Assembly (NCBI RefSeq): GCF_025996515.1
Contig: NZ_BLRH01000029.1
Span: forward strand, 186,001 to 250,000
From: Rhizohabitans arisaemae
GTDB lineage: Bacteria; Actinomycetota; Actinomycetes; Streptosporangiales; Streptosporangiaceae
Direction of reading: 5' to 3'
Length of the DNA stretch: 64,000 nucleotides
The position numbers and the translations under genes are program-made. This document shows, piece after piece, positions 61,171-64,000 of the stretch (positions are counted from its first letter, which is position 1; each line of letters begins with the position of its first letter). The notes beneath the pieces are model-generated. The model was not told the DNA's origin, did not search any database, and was given only the letters and a program-made list of their open reading frames with translations.

Positions 61171-62612
61171 GGTGAGGTTCCTCCCGCGGTGGTCCCGCCC
61201 GGTCGCCGGTCGGCGAACCGGGTCGCCTCCTCCAGGGCACGGGCGAACCGCAGCACGTCGAGGTCACGCCGTGGCCCGGAGACGATCTGCACCCCCACCG
61301 GCAGCCCGCCCTCGGTGAACCCGGCGGGCAGGCTCAACGCGGGCAGGCCGGTGGCGGTGATGTAGTAGAGGTGACGCATCCAGTCCAGGTAGGTGTCCAT
61401 CGGTGCGCCGTCCACCGTCGCCGGATACCAGGAGTCCGCGGGGAAGGGCGCGACCGGTACGCAGGGCATCACCAGGATGTCGTACCGGCGGAAGAACTCG
61501 GTCATCCGCTGCCGCAGGGTGGTGCGGAGCAGCTCGGCCCGGCCGAGGTCGGCACCGCTCAGCGCGAGCCCGGCCCGGGTGTTGGCGGCGGTGGCGTCGT
61601 CGAGGACCTCGGGCCGCTCGCGGAGCAGTGTGGCGAAGTTGGTGGCGTAGTACCAGGCCCGCCAGGTACGGAACGCCTCCTCGGCGCCGCTGAGGTCCGG
61701 CTCGTCCGCCACGGTCTCGCAGCCCAGGCCGGCGACGACCTTGCCCAGCCGATCCAGGACCGCCCGGACGTCGCCGTCCACCGGAAGTCCGGCGATCCGC
61801 GGCGCCCAGGCCACCCGGAGCTTGGAGACCGCACCGTTGATCGGCGGGGCGAACCGGTCGCCGCCGGATTCGATGGAGATGGCGGCCGACTCGTCCGGCC
61901 CGGCGATCGCCGAGAGCAGCAGCGCCAGGTCGTTGACGCTCCGGGCCATCGGCCCGACGACGACGTAGGGGAACCAGTCCATCGAGGTCGGCAGCAGCGG
62001 CACCAGCCCGGGCGAGGGCCGGAACCCGACGACGTTGCAGAACGCCGCCGGGATGCGGAGGGATCCGCCCATGTCGCTCCCGGTGGCCAGGGGGGCCATT
62101 CCGGTGGCGAGGGCCGCGGCGGAGCCGCCGCTGGAGCCGCCGGCGGAACGGGCGGGGTCGTACGGGTTGACCGTGGTGCCGAACAGCGCGTTCCGGGTGT
62201 GCCCGCCGGTGCCGAACTGGGGCGTGTTGGTCTTGCCGAGCATCACCGCCCCGGCCTTCGCGGCCCGCGCCACGATCACCGAGTCCTCGGCGGGGATGTT
62301 GTCGGCGAAGGCGGCGGAGCCGTACGTGGTCCGTACCCCCGCGGTCTCGGTGAGGTCTTTGTGCAGGATGGGCAGGCCGTGCAGCGCGCCGAGGTACTCG
62401 CCGCGGGCCCGCCGGTCGTCGGCCCGGCGGGCTTCGGCGCGGGCGCGCTCCTCGCTGAGCGTGCACACCGCGTTGACGACCGGGTTCTGTTCCGCGATCC
62501 GGGTCAGGTGGGCGTCGAGCACCTCGACGGCCGAGACCTCGCCGTGCCGGAGCAGCGCCGCCAGTTCGACGGCGGACTTCCCCGGCAGGTCTCGGCCGTT
62601 CCGGCGGGTCAT
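61167..62612 (-). CDS. Amidase signature family hydrolase
   Basis: 481 residues. Ser-cisSer-Lys triad: Lys85 (ILHKDL), cis-Ser in SAGGSSGGSAAALATG (~157-171), nucleophile Ser184 (TGSDMGGSLRIPAA). Hydrolyses an amide to a carboxylate; in this operon the product would feed the CoA-transferase. Start overlaps the molybdenum-enzyme stop by 4 bp. Confidence 0.95.
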   Translation of the reverse strand: MTRRNGRDLPGKSAVELAALLRHGEVSAVEVLDAHLTRIAEQNPVVNAVCTLSEERARAEARRADDRRARGEYLGALHGLPILHKDLTETAGVRTTYGSAAFADNIPAEDSVIVARAAKAGAVMLGKTNTPQFGTGGHTRNALFGTTVNPYDPARSAGGSSGGSAAALATGMAPLATGSDMGGSLRIPAAFCNVVGFRPSPGLVPLLPTSMDWFPYVVVGPMARSVNDLALLLSAIAGPDESAAISIESGGDRFAPPINGAVSKLRVAWAPRIAGLPVDGDVRAVLDRLGKVVAGLGCETVADEPDLSGAEEAFRTWRAWYYATNFATLLRERPEVLDDATAANTRAGLALSGADLGRAELLRTTLRQRMTEFFRRYDILVMPCVPVAPFPADSWYPATVDGAPMDTYLDWMRHLYYITATGLPALSLPAGFTEGGLPVGVQIVSGPRRDLDVLRFARALEEATRFADRRPGGTTAGGTSP

Positions 62613-64000
62613 CCGCGGTTCCCTGACTCGGCGATATGGCTGTGGATCAGCGACGGGCTGAGCGGGGTCATCCGGAACGGGGGCAGGTCCAGCGGCTTGA
62701 GCGCGTCCTCGATCGCCGACACGATCACCTGCGCCACCGGGATGGTTCCGGCCTCGCCGACGCCCTTGATCCCGAGCGGGTTGAGCGGCGACGGGGTCTC
62801 CTGGTGGATCATCTCCACGTGCGGGATCTCGGTCGCGTACGGGATGAGGAAGTCCATGAAGCTGGCGTTGCGCAGCGTGCCGTCCTCGTCGTAGTCGAGC
62901 TTCTCGTAGAACGCCCCGCCCATGCCCTGCGCGACGCCCCCGGCGATCTGCCCTTCCACGATCATCGGATTGATCATATTGCCGCAGTCGTGCACGCAGA
63001 CGTATCGGTGGATCTTGATGCCGTACGTGGCGGGGTCCACCTCCACGATCGCGCCGTGCACACCGTACGCCCAGGTGGCGTGCGGTGGAGAGTAGTAGTC
63101 GGTGGCCTCGATCCCCGGGTGCGCGCCCTCGCCCAGCGACGGGCCGTCGCTGCGAGCCGCGGGGGCGAACTGGGTGGCGCTCTGCGCGGCCTTGTTGAAG
63201 GCGTACCGGAGCGGGTTGCTCGCCGTGGCGACCTCGGCGAGGGTCACCCCCGCGGTCCCCGAACCCACCACGAAGGCCCGGCCGTCGGCCAGCTCGATGT
63301 CGTCCGGGTCGGCCTCCAGCATGTTCGCCGCGGCGTTGATCACCTGCTTGCGGGCGAGCACCGCGGCCTTGTGGATCGCGCTGCCGCTGACCACGGCCGC
63401 CCGGCTGGCGAACGTGGCCACGCCCCAGTCGTAGACCCCGGTGTCGCCCTCGACGACGATGATGTCCTCGACGCGGGCGCCGAGCTGGTCGGCGACGATC
63501 TGCGCGAACACCGTCTCGTGGCCCTGCCCCTGGGTGGTCAGGCCGGTGTTGACGAAGATCTTCCCGGTGATCGGGTGGATCCGGACATGCCCGCCTTCGT
63601 ACGGGCCGAGGCCGGTTCCCTCCACATAGAAGGAGACACCCAGGCCCAGGTAGCGGCCCTGCGCCCAGGCCTCCCGCTGCTCCTTGGCGAACGCCGCCAG
63701 GTCGAGTGCGTCCGTCAGCGCGGTTAGCGCCTTCTCGTACTCGCCGGAGTCGTGGGTGACCGCCAGGCCGTCGGCGAAGATCAGGTTCGGCCGGGTGTAC
63801 GGGAACTCCTCCGGCTGGATGAAGTTGCGGCGGCGCAGCTCGAACCGGTCGATCCCCAGCTCCTCGGCGAGCTGGTCCATCGCCCGCTCGATGGCGAAGT
63901 TGGCCTGGGGACGGCCGCAGCCCCGGTACGGGGTGACCGGGACCGTGGGGGTGTAGACGCAGGAGAACTCCACCCGGACGTTCGGGATGCGGTACGGCCC
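62609..64000 (-). CDS. Xanthine dehydrogenase/CO dehydrogenase family molybdopterin-binding subunit (C-terminal part; continues past the window)
   Basis: 464 codons visible; the reading frame stays open to base 64000 (…YRIPNVRVEF…), so the N-terminal part lies beyond the edge. PYRGCGRPQ near the left of the visible part corresponds to the AYRGAGRPE molybdenum-cofactor motif, QGQGHETVFAQIVADQLG (~190) and, ~40 residues from the end, GIKGVGEAGTIP with the catalytic Glu of molybdenum hydroxylases. Such enzymes hydroxylate N-heterocycles, purines or aldehydes, or oxidise CO; with an amidase downstream, heterocycle catabolism is the better guess. FAD and iron-sulfur subunits are not in the window. 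Confidence 0.92.
   Translation of the reverse strand, partial: GPYRIPNVRVEFSCVYTPTVPVTPYRGCGRPQANFAIERAMDQLAEELGIDRFELRRRNFIQPEEFPYTRPNLIFADGLAVTHDSGEYEKALTALTDALDLAAFAKEQREAWAQGRYLGLGVSFYVEGTGLGPYEGGHVRIHPITGKIFVNTGLTTQGQGHETVFAQIVADQLGARVEDIIVVEGDTGVYDWGVATFASRAAVVSGSAIHKAAVLARKQVINAAANMLEADPDDIELADGRAFVVGSGTAGVTLAEVATASNPLRYAFNKAAQSATQFAPAARSDGPSLGEGAHPGIEATDYYSPPHATWAYGVHGAIVEVDPATYGIKIHRYVCVHDCGNMINPMIVEGQIAGGVAQGMGGAFYEKLDYDEDGTLRNASFMDFLIPYATEIPHVEMIHQETPSPLNPLGIKGVGEAGTIPVAQVIVSAIEDALKPLDLPPFRMTPLSPSLIHSHIAESGNRG

Noticed and set aside
60005-61267. Upstream extension of the carboxyltransferase frame
   Set aside because: Overlaps the CoA-transferase gene in another frame and has shadow-like composition; ATG 60004 gives normal family length.

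Overview
The window is very GC-rich and gene-dense, with GTG and TTG starts, 4-bp ATGA/GTGA stop-start overlaps, mycothiol-type (TIGR03086/DinB) and F420-type (DDN) enzyme families, DUF1707, SpoIIE-type phosphatases and HTH/Clp_N gene pairs. Together these point to a soil actinomycete, most plausibly Streptosporangiales (Streptosporangium/Nonomuraea-like). That assignment is inference; there is no rRNA, tRNA, CRISPR array, prophage or replication origin in the window. It looks like accessory chromosome: many small transporter/regulator cassettes, several gene fossils and little housekeeping.

Layout. 0-2.2 kb: the end of a tripartite tricarboxylate transporter operon (tctB-tctA) coupled to a universal stress protein. 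2.2-5.8 kb: an STAND/AfsR-like ATPase, a SpoIIE-type phosphatase and a membrane protein. 6-8.6 kb: a beta-helix protein divergent from a TetR regulator with a clear shared operator. 9-12 kb: a secreted alpha/beta-hydrolase and an HTH/Clp_N pair whose promoters carry the same 47-bp palindrome. 12-15.2 kb: an ABC exporter, a cytochrome P450 fossil, and a TetR-thioesterase operon. 15.3-17 kb: small hypotheticals and a DinB protein. 17.4-22.4 kb: an ABC-2 exporter plus a NarL-type two-component system, both preceded by the same GTAGG-N6-CCTAC element. 22.7-27.6 kb: a GNAT, a broken NUDIX, divergent MarR genes, a second P450 fossil and a DrrAB-type exporter with a TetR regulator and three tandem operators.

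27.8-38.6 kb is the most coherent block: a GntR regulator and a nine-gene, mostly overlapping operon for peptide or amide uptake and cleavage (M19 dipeptidase, SBP_bac_5 lipoprotein, two permeases, M24-fold protein, S33-type hydrolase, two ATPases, second M19 dipeptidase). The two M19 enzymes are recent duplicates with an H-x-H first metal motif, and the M24 protein has lost metal ligands. This suggests a specialised substrate rather than general dipeptide scavenging.

39-44.6 kb: HxlR/SDR, TIGR03086, M14 carboxypeptidase and VIT-family genes. 44.9-49.4 kb: a LacI regulator divergent from a polar-amino-acid ABC transporter operon ending in a class I glutamine amidotransferase, with paired AAAACGTTTT operators. 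49.8-57.4 kb: DUF1707, a collapsed IS5-family copy, a TetR with a dense palindromic operator field next to a decayed alcohol dehydrogenase, a secreted poly-gamma-glutamate hydrolase-like protein, a YeiH-type transporter with a 41-residue membrane partner, and secreted or membrane hypotheticals. 57.5-64 kb: an NmrA-like protein and an operon running off the right edge (molybdenum hydroxylase large subunit, amidase, class III CoA-transferase, carboxyltransferase), probably catabolic for a heterocycle or amide. A family of GGGTACGGSCTGCG/CGCAGSCCGTACCC repeats is scattered through the gaps.
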